A stretch of DNA of 64,000 nt from Paenibacillus anaericanus (GTDB lineage Bacteria; Bacillota; Bacilli; Paenibacillales; Paenibacillaceae). Under the pieces are notes generated by a model that worked only from the letters and a program-made list of their open reading frames with translations, did not search any database and was not told the origin of the DNA. Position 1 is the first letter of the stretch. Each line of letters starts with the position of its first letter. Shown piece by piece: positions 18,628 through 27,997 of the stretch. Position numbers and translations under genes: made by a program. The DNA is taken from positions 149,991 through 213,990 of the forward strand of contig NZ_RZNY01000007.1 of assembly GCF_003994475.1 (NCBI RefSeq), read 5' to 3'.

Positions 18628-19398
18628 CTACTTCAATACTTTATCTTCGCCAAACCATTTCTGAGATATCGTTGATGCAGTTCCGTCCTGATTCAGTTCA
18701 TCGAGTGCCTTTTGCAACTTATCCAGCAATTTCTCGTTCCCCTTCTTCACACCAACTCCATACTCTTCTGGGGCTAGCGATTCATCAAGCAATTTAAACG
18801 TTCCTTCTTCTTGGGACATGTAGTATCTTGCAACCACTTCATCAATAACGACTGCATCCAGTCGCCCCGTCTTCAAATCGCTTAATGCGAGTACGTTATC
18901 TGGAAATTCAGAAATTGTCTTGATCTCGGATTTGATTGGAGTTGCATCCAAGGCATCCGCTGCCGAAGACAAAGATTGAAGTCCTACCACTTTACCAGCC
19001 AGTTCAGATACCGTAGAAATACTAGAATCGGCCAGTGTAGCGACGACTTGGCTATTAGCTAAATATGGCTTAGTGAATAACACTTTGCCTTTACGTTCAT
19101 CAGTAATTGTATAACCGTTCCAAATGAGATCAATTCGTCCACTGTTCAACTCGGATTCTTTCGACTTCCAATCAATCGGTTGAAAGGTTACTTCCATCCC
19201 CATCTTCTCTGCAGCCGCTTTTGCATAATCGATGTCAAATCCGACAATTTCATTATTATCATCTCTAAATCCAAGTGGAGCGAACTTATCATCAATCCCA
19301 ATCACTAGTTTGTTGTCGCTATTACCGGAGCCGGAACACCCAACTACCGCAAGTAACATCATACCTAGTACCAAACTTAATAGAGTTATTTTCTTCAT
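18628..19398 (-). CDS. Amino acid ABC transporter substrate-binding lipoprotein
   Basis: A 256-residue lipoprotein. The signal peptide ends in LAVVGC with lipidated Cys21. The mature part is a family 3 (SBP_bac_3) binding protein: LVIGIDDKFAPLGFRDDNNEIVGFDIDYAKA start, the conserved WNGYTITDERK segment and a GVKKGNE region near the C-terminus. The binding-site Arg of TDERK normally contacts the amino acid carboxylate. Cystine, glutamine or basic amino acid binding are all possible. First gene of the operon. Confidence 0.93.
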   Translation of the reverse strand: MKKITLLSLVLGMMLLAVVGCSGSGNSDNKLVIGIDDKFAPLGFRDDNNEIVGFDIDYAKAAAEKMGMEVTFQPIDWKSKESELNSGRIDLIWNGYTITDERKGKVLFTKPYLANSQVVATLADSSISTVSELAGKVVGLQSLSSAADALDATPIKSEIKTISEFPDNVLALSDLKTGRLDAVVIDEVVARYYMSQEEGTFKLLDESLAPEEYGVGVKKGNEKLLDKLQKALDELNQDGTASTISQKWFGEDKVLK

Positions 19399-19544
19399 AT
19401 AGAATCTCTCCCTCTTATCTACAAACTATTAATATACTTTAGTCCGGTAATACGTTATCAGAGTCCTATGATACCATATTACCTTAGGAGAGTCGAGAGT
19501 TATAGGGGGGCATAAGCGTGGTAATTCCTGTGTATCACACAAAA

Positions 19545-20060
19545 TTAACAAATGTCTTTGGCCGTAAATTGGCTTAATTGTCTATAGATGTCTACAATCT
19601 CATCCATCTTCATTCGCACGAGTCCGCTCGAAGAAGGAGCCACAAATTCGTGAACTCCTTCAATAATTGATTCCTGCCTAAATCCCCAATCAACACGGGG
19701 GTTACGACTAAACTGACTGTATACACCTTTGCCCACAAAACAAGCAACCTGTGGCCGGTACTCACTCAGCTTTGCATGTAAAATTTCTCTACCCTCTGTG
19801 TACTCCTCCCGGGTAATATCCTCAATCCCACGTGTGGGACGTGCGACGATATTCGTGAACCCATATCCTAGTTTCAGCAGTTCTCCATCCTCAGAGGCAT
19901 CATATAACCGGGGTGTCAGTCCGGAGGAATAGAGTATTCGCCAGAAGTTATTACGTGGGTTAGCATAATGATGCCGGGTCGCGCCCGATCTTAGACTGGG
20001 GTTGAATCCAATGAATAAGATCGTTAATCCATAATCTAGATGATCCGGTATTCCTTCCAC
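19545..20060 (-). CDS. mug: G/U mismatch-specific uracil-DNA glycosylase (Mug/TDG-like)
   Basis: A 171-residue DNA repair enzyme that removes uracil from G:U pairs. The catalytic-loop motif GFNPSLRSG with the Asn activating water is present, followed by HHYANPRNNFWRIL, typical of Mug/TDG. The second motif, usually NPSGLSR, reads APSSSGL here, a variant of the DNA-intercalating loop. GTG 20060 is chosen because AAGGAG lies 8 bases upstream; GTG 20078 overlaps that site. Single gene. Confidence 0.82.
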   Translation of the reverse strand: MEGIPDHLDYGLTILFIGFNPSLRSGATRHHYANPRNNFWRILYSSGLTPRLYDASEDGELLKLGYGFTNIVARPTRGIEDITREEYTEGREILHAKLSEYRPQVACFVGKGVYSQFSRNPRVDWGFRQESIIEGVHEFVAPSSSGLVRMKMDEIVDIYRQLSQFTAKDIC

Positions 20061-20172
20061 GGTGTCCTCTCCTTCCACTTCATCGATTTCAAAGGTTGAT
20101 GAGATCGATTCTACAGAAAGAGGGACCGCTTTTCAAACTACGTCATAACGTAACAATAACTTTCGTCCAACT

Positions 20173-21363
20173 TCAACCCCATATAGCAGAGAGAGATCGT
20201 TCCCTTTTGTTACTCATGAACCCCTCGATCCGCTCCAGTGCTTCTGTCAGTTTCCGGGTTGAAGTTGCATAAGAGCAGCGGATGTAGCCTTCTCCACCTG
20301 TTCCGAAGATATGACCAGGCACAACGGCAACTCCCGCTTCCTTCAGCAGCTGCATGGCAAATTCCGCCGATGTCAGCCCCGTATGTTCAATGGATGGAAA
20401 AGCATATAAAGCTCCATTCGGCTCGTGGCACGATAATCCAGTGCTTCTGAGTCCAGCAACAAGCAACTGTCTACGCTGGTCAAAACAGTCTTTCATCATA
20501 TCCTTATCCCCAAGCGCATTTCGCAAAGACTCGATAGCGGCGATTTGTCCGAGCACAGGTGCACACATTGCGGTGTATTGGTGAATCTTCAGCATAGCTG
20601 CGATCAACTCAGGGTTGCCGCATGCATACCCTACTCTCCAGCCGGTCATGGCAAATGCCTTGGAGAAGCCGCTGATTACAATTATCTGCTCCTTCATTCC
20701 GGGAAGAGCGGCAATGCTGGTATGTTGACCCGTATACGTCAATTCTGCATATACTTCATCCGATAGGACAATCAAGTTGTTCGCCTTGACGATTTGTGCA
20801 ATTGGCAGCCAATCCTCGTAGGACATTACGGCTCCGGTAGGATTGTTAGGAAAATTAACCACCAATAGTTTAGAGCGCGGTGTGATAACCTTTTGCAAAG
20901 CTTCGGCTGTGAGCTTGAACCCCTGCTCTGCTGCTGCCGGAACCTCTACCAACACGCCCCCGTTCAGATGGGCGATCGGAGAATAGGCAATATAGCCGGG
21001 AGAGGGAATAATCACTTCATCCCCATGAGCAATTAAAGCCCGCAGCGCCAAATCCACCGCCTCACTGCTTCCCACTGTAACCAGGATCTCATTGGCTGGA
21101 TCATAGCGGAGCCCAAACCCATTATGCAGATATCCGGCGATTTCTTCCCTCAATTCCGGTAGCCCGGCGTTCGGAGTATACATTGTCTCTCCCCTGTTCA
21201 AGGCGCGGATGCAAGCGGCTCTGACATGCTCCGGTGTGACGAAATCCGGCTCTCCCACTCCAAGGGATATAATATCTTTGTTAGCTGCACTCAGATCAAA
21301 AAAAGCCCGGATGCCCGATGGTGCAATCTCCCGGACACGCGGGGCAATAAGTTCATTCAGCAT
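20173..21363 (-). CDS. PLP-dependent aminotransferase, class I/II
   Basis: A 396-residue fold-type I aminotransferase. Landmarks are SLGVGEPDFVTPEHV, the NFPNNPTGAV loop, VLSDEVYAELTY (Asp-Tyr contacting PLP), the Schiff-base Lys in SGFSKAFAMTGWRVGY, and the carboxylate-binding Arg in YIRCSYATS. ATG 21363 follows GGGGGG and overlaps the end of ddl by 11 bases, so the two are translationally coupled. Placement behind ddl and a MocR regulator suggests a role in alanine or D-amino acid supply, though the substrate is unproven. Confidence 0.87.
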   Translation of the reverse strand: MLNELIAPRVREIAPSGIRAFFDLSAANKDIISLGVGEPDFVTPEHVRAACIRALNRGETMYTPNAGLPELREEIAGYLHNGFGLRYDPANEILVTVGSSEAVDLALRALIAHGDEVIIPSPGYIAYSPIAHLNGGVLVEVPAAAEQGFKLTAEALQKVITPRSKLLVVNFPNNPTGAVMSYEDWLPIAQIVKANNLIVLSDEVYAELTYTGQHTSIAALPGMKEQIIVISGFSKAFAMTGWRVGYACGNPELIAAMLKIHQYTAMCAPVLGQIAAIESLRNALGDKDMMKDCFDQRRQLLVAGLRSTGLSCHEPNGALYAFPSIEHTGLTSAEFAMQLLKEAGVAVVPGHIFGTGGEGYIRCSYATSTRKLTEALERIEGFMSNKRERSLSAIWG

Positions 21364-22288
21364 GAACAAGCCCCCCATTCCGACTGCTTCGTTCCACCAG
21401 TGAGACAGCAATAATCCGGTCTAGCAAGGAACTGAAAGTCATCCCTGCCGCATGAGCGCTTTTGGGCAACAGACTGGTCTTCGTCATTCCCGGTAGCGTG
21501 TTCACTTCCAGCACATACGGAATACCATCTAGTAACAGCATATCAATCCGTGCATACACACTGCATTTAAGTGCTTTATAACTAGCCCATGCCGCGGTGC
21601 GCACCTGCTCCTGAATCTCCAATGGCAAGGCTATCACCTGTTCATCCGCCCCACCTGCCTCATATTTGGCACTATAGTCGAACCATTCTCCCTGCACCGC
21701 TTCAATCCCCAGGATAGGCAGCAGTTCATCTTCTACAATGGAACAGGTTATTTCCTGTCCTTTAATGTAGCGTTCGATCATGACGGAAGCATCCTTGGCA
21801 AAAGCTTTCTGCACAGCATTCCGTAGTTCCTGGCTCCCGTTCACCTTCTCCACCCCGATGCTAGATCCGCCGGAAACCGGCTTCACCATCACCGGATAAC
21901 CCAGTAGCTCTACAGCCTCCGCTGTGAATTCCGCCATGCTGCTCCAGCACAGCCAATCGGGTGTCTGTACACCTTCGCTGCGTAGAATTTTTTTGGACAA
22001 ATCCTTATCCATGCACAGGCTGCTGGACAACACACCGCTTCCGGAATACGGAATTCCTAGCGTCTCCAGTGTCCCTTGAACCGTACCATCTTCGCCATAT
22101 GACCCATGTAGAGCCAGCAACGCAAAATCAAGCCCCTTCACTGCATCAACCAGTTGTTCCCGCTGCGTAATTACAATGGGGATGACTTCATATTTGTTCG
22201 GGTCGAGCTGCTTCACCATTTCTCTCCCCGTCATCAACGACACCTCATATTCAGATGAAACTCCGCCCATAATGACGCCTACTTTCAT
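21353..22288 (-). CDS. ddl: D-alanine--D-alanine ligase
   Basis: A 311-residue ATP-grasp enzyme that joins two D-Ala for the peptidoglycan stem. Markers are GGVSSEYEVSL near the N-terminus, LALHGSYGEDGTVQG, the ATP-grasp segment VMVKPVSGGSSIGV, the omega loop with SAKYEAGGADE (the Lys-Tyr pair of D-Ala-D-Ala rather than D-Ala-D-Lac ligases), and YVLEVNTLPGMT for Mg2+. Slightly shorter than usual ligases. ATG 22288 sits 8 bases after AAGAGG. It is 12 bases after the MocR gene and coupled to the aminotransferase. Confidence 0.92.
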   Translation of the reverse strand: MKVGVIMGGVSSEYEVSLMTGREMVKQLDPNKYEVIPIVITQREQLVDAVKGLDFALLALHGSYGEDGTVQGTLETLGIPYSGSGVLSSSLCMDKDLSKKILRSEGVQTPDWLCWSSMAEFTAEAVELLGYPVMVKPVSGGSSIGVEKVNGSQELRNAVQKAFAKDASVMIERYIKGQEITCSIVEDELLPILGIEAVQGEWFDYSAKYEAGGADEQVIALPLEIQEQVRTAAWASYKALKCSVYARIDMLLLDGIPYVLEVNTLPGMTKTSLLPKSAHAAGMTFSSLLDRIIAVSLVERSSRNGGLVHAE

Positions 22289-22300
22289 CTTCCTCACCTC

Positions 22301-23752
22301 TTATCCCATTAGTTGTCGTGCCACATTGCCGATAATTACGATACCTTTGCGAATATCCTCATCATTTACCCTGGAGAAACCTAGCCGCAATGTATTCTGT
22401 CCTGTGCCATCTGTAAAGAAGATATCCCCCGCAGTAAAAATAACACCACGCTCATGGCAAGCAGCCAGTAGCTCACGGGTATTAAAACCCTCCTCAAACG
22501 TTACAAAAAGATGCAATCCACCATCCCCCGATACCGTTGCATAAGGAATCAACTCTTTGCAGCACTCCATGGTTAATTCGTATTTTCGTTTATATTCTGA
22601 TTTTGCCCGCTTCAAATATTTCTCGAGATGGCCTCCCAGTAGATATTGATACAAGATGGACTGATCCAGCGTCGAGGTGTGTATGCTACGTGCCCGTTTC
22701 GTGCTCTCCAGAACCGAGATCAACTCCCGATCGGCAAGAATCCAGCCCACCCGCAGCCCTGGGAACAGCACCTTGGAGAAGCTTCCCAGATAGACCACAC
22801 TGTTCCCACTGCCCGCCGTAGCGATAAGTGGCGCCACATGCGCCCCTGAATAACGCAATTCCTCGTTAAACCCATCTTCGATCACCGGGATTTCATACTG
22901 TGTCATCAGCTTCATCAAGCTCTGTCTTTTCTCAGGGGACATGACAATGCCTGTGGGATTATGATAGGAAGGCACAAAGTAAGCGCAGTCGTAGACCCCT
23001 TCCTCCAATGCCTGTTTCAGTTCTCCCAGGTGAATGCCGTCCCGCTCCAAGGAAATCCCTTTTAGCTCAAAACCATGCAGCTTCATATTCTTGATTGCCG
23101 TGTGATGTGTTGGATTCTCACAGATTACAGCCCCACCTTTCTTGCTTAGGGCCGACAATACAATATCGAATCCTTCCGTAAATCCATTGGTAATCAAGAT
23201 ATCCTTTCCGTGCATGTCTACACCTTTGTGCTCCATATACTGCCGCAAATAATCTATTAATGGCTTATAGCCTTTGGCGTATCCATAATTAAGCAGCACG
23301 TTCCCCTCTACCGACATCCGCTCCATAAAGGCTCTTTTTACATGATCCAGATCGAACAGATTCTCATCCGGAGCTATGCTGGTAAAAGAAATCGTCCCTT
23401 TCTCCGCGCGTATTCCACGCTTCATAATATCTAGGTCCTCGGCCATTCGCGCATGCCCATTCAACCGAGTCTTCCAGTCCAGCGTCCATGTAGGGACACT
23501 AATACTGCCGGCTGCAGCAGGGGCTACATAGCTCCCTTGACCTTGTACCGCATAAGTAAACCCGTCATCCTCTAGACTCTCATAGGCGGAGATCACGGAG
23601 TTGCGGCTGACCTGAAGTAACAAGCTGAGCTCCCGAGTTGAGGGCAGCTTCTGGTTGCCCTGTAAGGCACCCTTTATAATCAAATGCTTCATATAATCCT
23701 TGACTTGGATATATACCGGACGTCCGGCAATGAGCTTGAAATCCTTAAACAT
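22301..23752 (-). CDS. MocR-family (GntR-HTH + aminotransferase) regulator, DdlR-like
   Basis: A 483-residue regulator. Residues 1-80 are a GntR winged helix (LPSTRELSLLLQVSRNSVISAYESLEDDG). Residues ~110-483 form an aminotransferase-fold effector domain with the PLP Lys in YLGSFSKVLFPGLRVGW and the SYHNPTGIVMS loop. MocR proteins sense PLP adducts rather than catalyse. It heads an operon with ddl and an aminotransferase. A MocR protein controlling ddl (DdlR) has been described in Brevibacillus; here a D-alanine-PLP sensor role is a reasonable inference. Confidence 0.88.
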   Translation of the reverse strand: MFKDFKLIAGRPVYIQVKDYMKHLIIKGALQGNQKLPSTRELSLLLQVSRNSVISAYESLEDDGFTYAVQGQGSYVAPAAAGSISVPTWTLDWKTRLNGHARMAEDLDIMKRGIRAEKGTISFTSIAPDENLFDLDHVKRAFMERMSVEGNVLLNYGYAKGYKPLIDYLRQYMEHKGVDMHGKDILITNGFTEGFDIVLSALSKKGGAVICENPTHHTAIKNMKLHGFELKGISLERDGIHLGELKQALEEGVYDCAYFVPSYHNPTGIVMSPEKRQSLMKLMTQYEIPVIEDGFNEELRYSGAHVAPLIATAGSGNSVVYLGSFSKVLFPGLRVGWILADRELISVLESTKRARSIHTSTLDQSILYQYLLGGHLEKYLKRAKSEYKRKYELTMECCKELIPYATVSGDGGLHLFVTFEEGFNTRELLAACHERGVIFTAGDIFFTDGTGQNTLRLGFSRVNDEDIRKGIVIIGNVARQLMG

Positions 23753-23800
23753 TCTTCAATCGCCCCCATAGCTATCATGGCACAGACCGTACTTAATAAA

Positions 23801-23843
23801 AAGAACCACCGTCCTGGATTTTTCATCCGGCTGTGGTTCTTGA
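23801..23843 (-). terminator. Terminator of the ABC-2 exporter operon
   Basis: AAGAACCAC stem extended by an imperfect pairing with a central loop, followed on the minus strand by TTTTTATT. It lies 27 bases after the ATPase stop. Confidence 0.75.
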
Positions 23844-23869
23844 GTGGTTGCTATACGATCACTTTATTA

Positions 23870-24892
23870 TTAATACACTCGATGGATAACATCCTCGAAA
23901 TCCGGTTCTTCCATATCGATATCGTCAATTTCACCCCAACCCTCTAACTCGCGAAGAATGTCCATCGTACTCCATTCCTGACGGTTAGCTTCCACCGTAA
24001 CTATATTGTCCTGTACCTTGGTAACGTGTATTGGCATGTTGATCAGGGAGGAACTAATTATAGGGTTGTTTCTTTCAGACAAACTCGCCTGGAAATGCTC
24101 TGGGATGTGAAAAGCTCCCCTGAATGCGACCCGAAACAACGTAGGTAATCCAATACTATCACGGAGCCCCTGTGTTGTTCCATCATAGGACAGCTGACCT
24201 TCGTTGATGACCATAACCCGTTTGCATAATTGCTCAATATCATCCATATCATGTGTGGTTAGCAAGATGGTTTTGCCAAATTGCTCATTAAGTATTTTCA
24301 AAAACTGACGGATATTCCGTTTGGCGTTCACATCAAGTCCGATGGTTGGCTCATCTAGAAATAGCAAGTCGGGATCATGTAGCATTGCCGCCGCCAAATC
24401 TGCGCGCATCCGCTGCCCCAGTGATAGCTTACGTACCGGAGTAGCCCAAAATTCATGCAAATCAAGCAACTCAGCGAACTGGTCCAGACGCCGTTTTTTG
24501 TCTGCTGGAGTAACGCCGTACATTTCGGTCAAAATATCATAGGAATCCTTAACAGGCAAATCCCACCAAAGTCCGCTACGTTGACCGAATACGACCCCAA
24601 GTCGCCTTACAGTTTGACGTCGTTCCTTATGCGGGTCCATCCCGCCAAGCAGCACCTTACCTGATGTTGGGTGAAGTATGCCCGTGAGCATTTTGATCGT
24701 TGTTGATTTTCCCGCTCCATTTGGACCGATATAACCAATAAACTCCCCACTGTCTACTTGGAACGAAATGCCACGTACCGCTTCCTTAACGATATAATCC
24801 CGCGAGAATAGTGTACGTAATCCGGCGAATCGCCCCTCACGAGTAACCGGAGTTTTAAACTGCTTTCGGATCTCAGTTACCTCAATGTTCAT
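23870..24892 (-). CDS. ABC-2 type exporter ATPase
   Basis: A 340-residue ATPase, Walker A GPNGAGKST, Q-loop VVFGQRSGLWWDLP, signature LSLGQRMRADLAAAML, Walker B LLFLDEPTIGLD and His switch LLTTHDMDDIE. The C-terminal 100 residues are an extra regulatory region. The FGQRSGLWWDLP segment is typical of the ABC-2 subset that pairs with two membrane_6/DUF990-type proteins. Here those are the two genes just upstream on the same strand. The exported substrate is unknown. Confidence 0.9.
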   Translation of the reverse strand: MNIEVTEIRKQFKTPVTREGRFAGLRTLFSRDYIVKEAVRGISFQVDSGEFIGYIGPNGAGKSTTIKMLTGILHPTSGKVLLGGMDPHKERRQTVRRLGVVFGQRSGLWWDLPVKDSYDILTEMYGVTPADKKRRLDQFAELLDLHEFWATPVRKLSLGQRMRADLAAAMLHDPDLLFLDEPTIGLDVNAKRNIRQFLKILNEQFGKTILLTTHDMDDIEQLCKRVMVINEGQLSYDGTTQGLRDSIGLPTLFRVAFRGAFHIPEHFQASLSERNNPIISSSLINMPIHVTKVQDNIVTVEANRQEWSTMDILRELEGWGEIDDIDMEEPDFEDVIHRVY

Positions 24893-24922
24893 GTAAATCC
24901 CTCCCTTTTATCTGAAATTCAC

Positions 24923-25723
24923 CTAGCTCCCTGTACTTTGATATTTAGTAATACCAAACTGCCAGAAACGTAGACTTCCGTACAGACAGAGCCCTGCAGC
25001 CACCGCCACTACTCCTGGAACCCAAGGTCCAAGCTCACCACGCAAAATATATAAAGCCGGTACATAGTTTACTAGTCCTACCGGAATAACTATTAACAAT
25101 AAAGAAGACAACCATTTAGGATAGAGACTGAGCGGGTATTGTGCTGCGGTTCGAGCCGCGTCTTCCGTAATGTTCTGCAACTCAGTGATCCGCGTTGTCC
25201 AAAAACCAATCGTTGCGGTAGCTAATCCGATCGAGAACATAATAACGGCCCCAGTACAAATCGCCAGTAAAGTCAAAGGTACGGATACCCAGTTCACCTG
25301 CCCACGGCTCATCATGGCCCCAAGTGACCAACAAAGCAGAAAACCACCCTGCAGAACCTCACCTAACATAATTCTAAAGCTCTGTGGCATCAGCGTTAGC
25401 AGAACGGGAAGTGGTCGTGTCAGTAACTGATCTAGTTCACCACCTACCAAATACTTCTCTAGATGATGAACTTCATCAGCGAACGTGCGGTACAACGTCT
25501 TTGACAAGGTGATCACCGCGAAGAGGTAACCAATTTCATATAGTGACCACCCCTGAATAGCTCCGAACTTATACAACACAATGGCCACCATCAAAAATTC
25601 AGAGATTTGAATAAGAGCAGCAAGAACAGAGGCCAGCACAAAATTAAACTTGTACTGCATCCGGCTTCGGATACTTGTTCGAATCAACAAACGATACAAA
25701 GAAAACCACGATTTTGCGTTCAT
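24923..25723 (-). CDS. ABC-2 family permease 1
   Basis: A 266-residue membrane protein with six hydrophobic segments and an N-terminal cytosolic stretch (LLIRTSIRSRMQYKFNF). The region EVHHLEKYLVGGELDQLLTRPLPVL is a hallmark of the ABC2_membrane_6 (DUF990) family. It overlaps the preceding permease by 4 bases, so they are co-translated and probably form a heterodimer with the ATPase. Confidence 0.86.
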   Translation of the reverse strand: MNAKSWFSLYRLLIRTSIRSRMQYKFNFVLASVLAALIQISEFLMVAIVLYKFGAIQGWSLYEIGYLFAVITLSKTLYRTFADEVHHLEKYLVGGELDQLLTRPLPVLLTLMPQSFRIMLGEVLQGGFLLCWSLGAMMSRGQVNWVSVPLTLLAICTGAVIMFSIGLATATIGFWTTRITELQNITEDAARTAAQYPLSLYPKWLSSLLLIVIPVGLVNYVPALYILRGELGPWVPGVVAVAAGLCLYGSLRFWQFGITKYQSTGS

Positions 25724-26496
25724 CCTCCCTGCACCTCCACTTTTCGCCTAAGCCACTGTGTCGCTAATAGACAACCACTTGTCATAAGAGCACACCAAAA
25801 CAACGTTCCCCATAACAACGAAACGTCACCAAACCCAAGAAAAATTCGCGTAGGTACATACAGAAGATACGGATACGGGGTCAGCCAAGCGAAGCGCTCC
25901 AGCCAGTCGGGTAGCCATTCCAGTGGAATAAAAAAACCAGCGAGTAAATTAATCATTGCATGATTCCCCCAATGCAGCCACGAAGATTCCGTAGTCCACA
26001 TCGCACTTACACCAATTAAATAATTCATACAGATAGCTAAATATGCCGCTCCAAATAGCCCTACACCTACATATATCAGAGTGAGCCAACTACCGGAAAA
26101 CTGTAAGCGAAAGACAACAACATACAACAAATAAATAGGGAGGGACTTATACAGAAACTGGTAGGCGATCTGCCCCCATTCCCGGGCCATCAAATGCGTG
26201 AACAAATGGACGGGACGTAGCAAATCAAGTGAAATGAGACCGGTTCGCACCGCTTGCGGGATACCAAGACCGTTCGTAATAAATCCGGAAATCCACAACG
26301 ACGATTGGGTGAAGGCAATATAGCTTACCATCCCCTGCGTACCGTAATCTCCAAGAACGTGGTCTTTGCCTAGCCCAATCCAAATACAGGCATACATGTA
26401 GCCGAACATCGCACTTGCGATATTATGCACCATGTGTGCACCGCGATACTGAAGATTGCGGGCATAGGCTTTAGAAGCCAAAGTGAAATAAAGCAT
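25720..26496 (-). CDS. ABC-2 family permease 2
   Basis: A 258-residue membrane protein, six hydrophobic segments, of the same ABC2_membrane_6 family as its neighbour (LISLDLLRPVHLFTHLMAREWG matches the family's central segment). It is the first gene of the three-gene exporter operon. The N-terminal LASKAYARNLQYRGAHMVHN stretch is cytosolic. Function inferred from the operon. Confidence 0.84.
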   Translation of the reverse strand: MLYFTLASKAYARNLQYRGAHMVHNIASAMFGYMYACIWIGLGKDHVLGDYGTQGMVSYIAFTQSSLWISGFITNGLGIPQAVRTGLISLDLLRPVHLFTHLMAREWGQIAYQFLYKSLPIYLLYVVVFRLQFSGSWLTLIYVGVGLFGAAYLAICMNYLIGVSAMWTTESSWLHWGNHAMINLLAGFFIPLEWLPDWLERFAWLTPYPYLLYVPTRIFLGFGDVSLLWGTLFWCALMTSGCLLATQWLRRKVEVQGG

Positions 26497-26650
26497 GCAG
26501 CACCTCCGATAAGTGTGTGTGACAGCCTCTGCTGTCTACTTCAGACAAGGTAAATTTTGAGAGAAGGTGTATATCATAGCAAACGTTTACATATTAAGCA
26601 ACACTTTATTTGCACACCCCCATAATCAGTGTTGGGCGTAGTCAGATATC

Positions 26651-26842
26651 ACTCTAACGGAACTGGCAGCCCTTATTTTGAGTTTTGAGGGTCGAGAAAA
26701 ATTCTAACGGAACTGAAAGACCTTATTCCTTCCAAATGATGCTCTACTGCATGAACAATGCTGAAATAACGTCTCCTGGTTCCGTTACAATCCAGAACAG
26801 TAGAATATTCCACAAATAAGGTCGCTGAGTTCCGTTACAGCC
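26651..26842. repeat. Four copies of a ~50-bp AACGGAACT/CCTTATT repeat in inverted pairs
   Basis: Core TAACGGAACT-n5-CCTTATT occurs directly at about 26654 and 26704 (about 50 bases apart). The reverse complement occurs at about 26765-26788 (degenerate) and 26814-26837. The two pairs face each other, making a large imperfect inverted repeat. No transposase is present. Confidence 0.75.
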
Positions 26843-26902
26843 AGCGATTTGCGCTCATGTCCTGCGACTGGCAATCATTTTACAGCCTGCGATTCGCAAT
26901 CA
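26841..26902. repeat. Three degenerate copies of a GCGATT-GCAATCA element
   Basis: Similar 17-base words (CCTGCGATTCGCAATCA and variants) at about 26842, 26861 and 26886. They are short and degenerate, directly beside the previous repeat cluster. Confidence 0.5.
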
Positions 26903-26997
26903 ACTTCGATTCATGGTCAAACACTAGTGCTGGTTTTGTGCCCTTTTATGCTTAGAACGCATGGGTTCTCAAACCATTTGCTCTATATAAAAAAATA

Positions 26998-27021
26998 AAG
27001 CCTCGGATTTCTCCGAGGCTT
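26998..27021 (-). terminator. Terminator of the isomerase-like gene
   Basis: Perfect 10-bp stem AAGCCTCGGA/TCCGAGGCTT, 4-base loop, then TTATTTTTTT on the minus strand. Confidence 0.9.
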
Positions 27022-27076
27022 CACTAGCTAAGTTCTTCAATAGGTTTTCACAACACATCTGTCTGCTATATCGATC

Positions 27077-27901
27077 TTATGAAAACACCTTATCAAATCC
27101 TATTTTTGACCGCTGCAGCAATTGGTCCGGACTTTCAGTCGCATCTAACGGTGTAATCACTTCTTGAGATACCACACCACGGTACCCAATATCGCCTAGA
27201 CTCTTCACAAAACCTTGCAAATCAATAACACCTTCACCCGGATATAGTCTATCATTATCCAGCAATTGCCCTACGGGAAGGTCATATGCATCGTTTATAT
27301 GAACGTGAACAATTTGCTCCGATCGCAACTGCTTGCGGAGGTCATCCGCCGTAAACCCTGTCGTATAGCAATGGTAGGAGTCTACCAAGAGCCCCACATT
27401 AGGCAATCCAATGGCATCGATTAACGCGAGGGTATCATTCACAGTCCATATGAAAGGATTTTTCCAAGCGGTGCGGAGATGATGAGGACCCACAAACTCC
27501 AAACCAAGCTTAACATCATAAGCCCCTAGTACCTCTGCTATAATCCGCAAGCGCCGAACCGCCTGGGCCATAAACAACGCTGGACTCTGATCGGTAGCTG
27601 GCAAAATGTATGTACAACAGCTTCTACAGCCTAGTGCTGCAGCCGCTGCTGCTGATTGTGCTAGCCCCTTCAGACCTTCAAGAAACTCATCCTCTGTTCG
27701 GCGCCATTCCACGTTCAAACCGATAGAACCAATCAACATCTTATGTTGCCCTAGCAGTTCTATGGCTCCTTCTAACCCAACACAAGCAATTAACGACTCC
27801 GCTTCAATATCTACTGCACCAAAGCCGTATTCCGCCGCTAAGCGGATAAACTCTTCATCACGGACCTGACCAATCCCTGCCTTACTTAAGCCTTTAATCA
27901 A
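27077..27901 (-). CDS. Sugar phosphate isomerase/epimerase-like TIM-barrel protein
   Basis: A 274-residue protein of the xylose isomerase-like (AP endonuclease 2) barrel family. Metal-ligand positions are visible: LGLEFVGP, GLLVDSYHCYTTG, VHVHINDAYD and VVSQEVITP (Glu, Asp/His, His, Glu). The start is TTG 27901 behind GGGGAGAG. Members include inosose dehydratase, hydroxypyruvate isomerase and sugar epimerases; the substrate cannot be chosen here because no pathway genes are adjacent. Confidence 0.85.
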   Translation of the reverse strand: MIKGLSKAGIGQVRDEEFIRLAAEYGFGAVDIEAESLIACVGLEGAIELLGQHKMLIGSIGLNVEWRRTEDEFLEGLKGLAQSAAAAAALGCRSCCTYILPATDQSPALFMAQAVRRLRIIAEVLGAYDVKLGLEFVGPHHLRTAWKNPFIWTVNDTLALIDAIGLPNVGLLVDSYHCYTTGFTADDLRKQLRSEQIVHVHINDAYDLPVGQLLDNDRLYPGEGVIDLQGFVKSLGDIGYRGVVSQEVITPLDATESPDQLLQRSKIGFDKVFS

Positions 27902-27997
27902 TGTTGAACTCTCCCCATTTTTAAAATGTATTCCCCTAAACTTATCATTAGCAAATTTCCAGATCAGATAAGTAATTCCATTTCCCGGTTAGATATT

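Larger units (their letters stand above)
26497..26997. other. Long intergenic region with dispersed repeats
   Basis: About 500 bases without a gene. It begins with the ABC operon promoter region and holds the repeat cluster listed separately. The rest (26900-26997) is featureless until the terminator. Confidence 0.6.
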
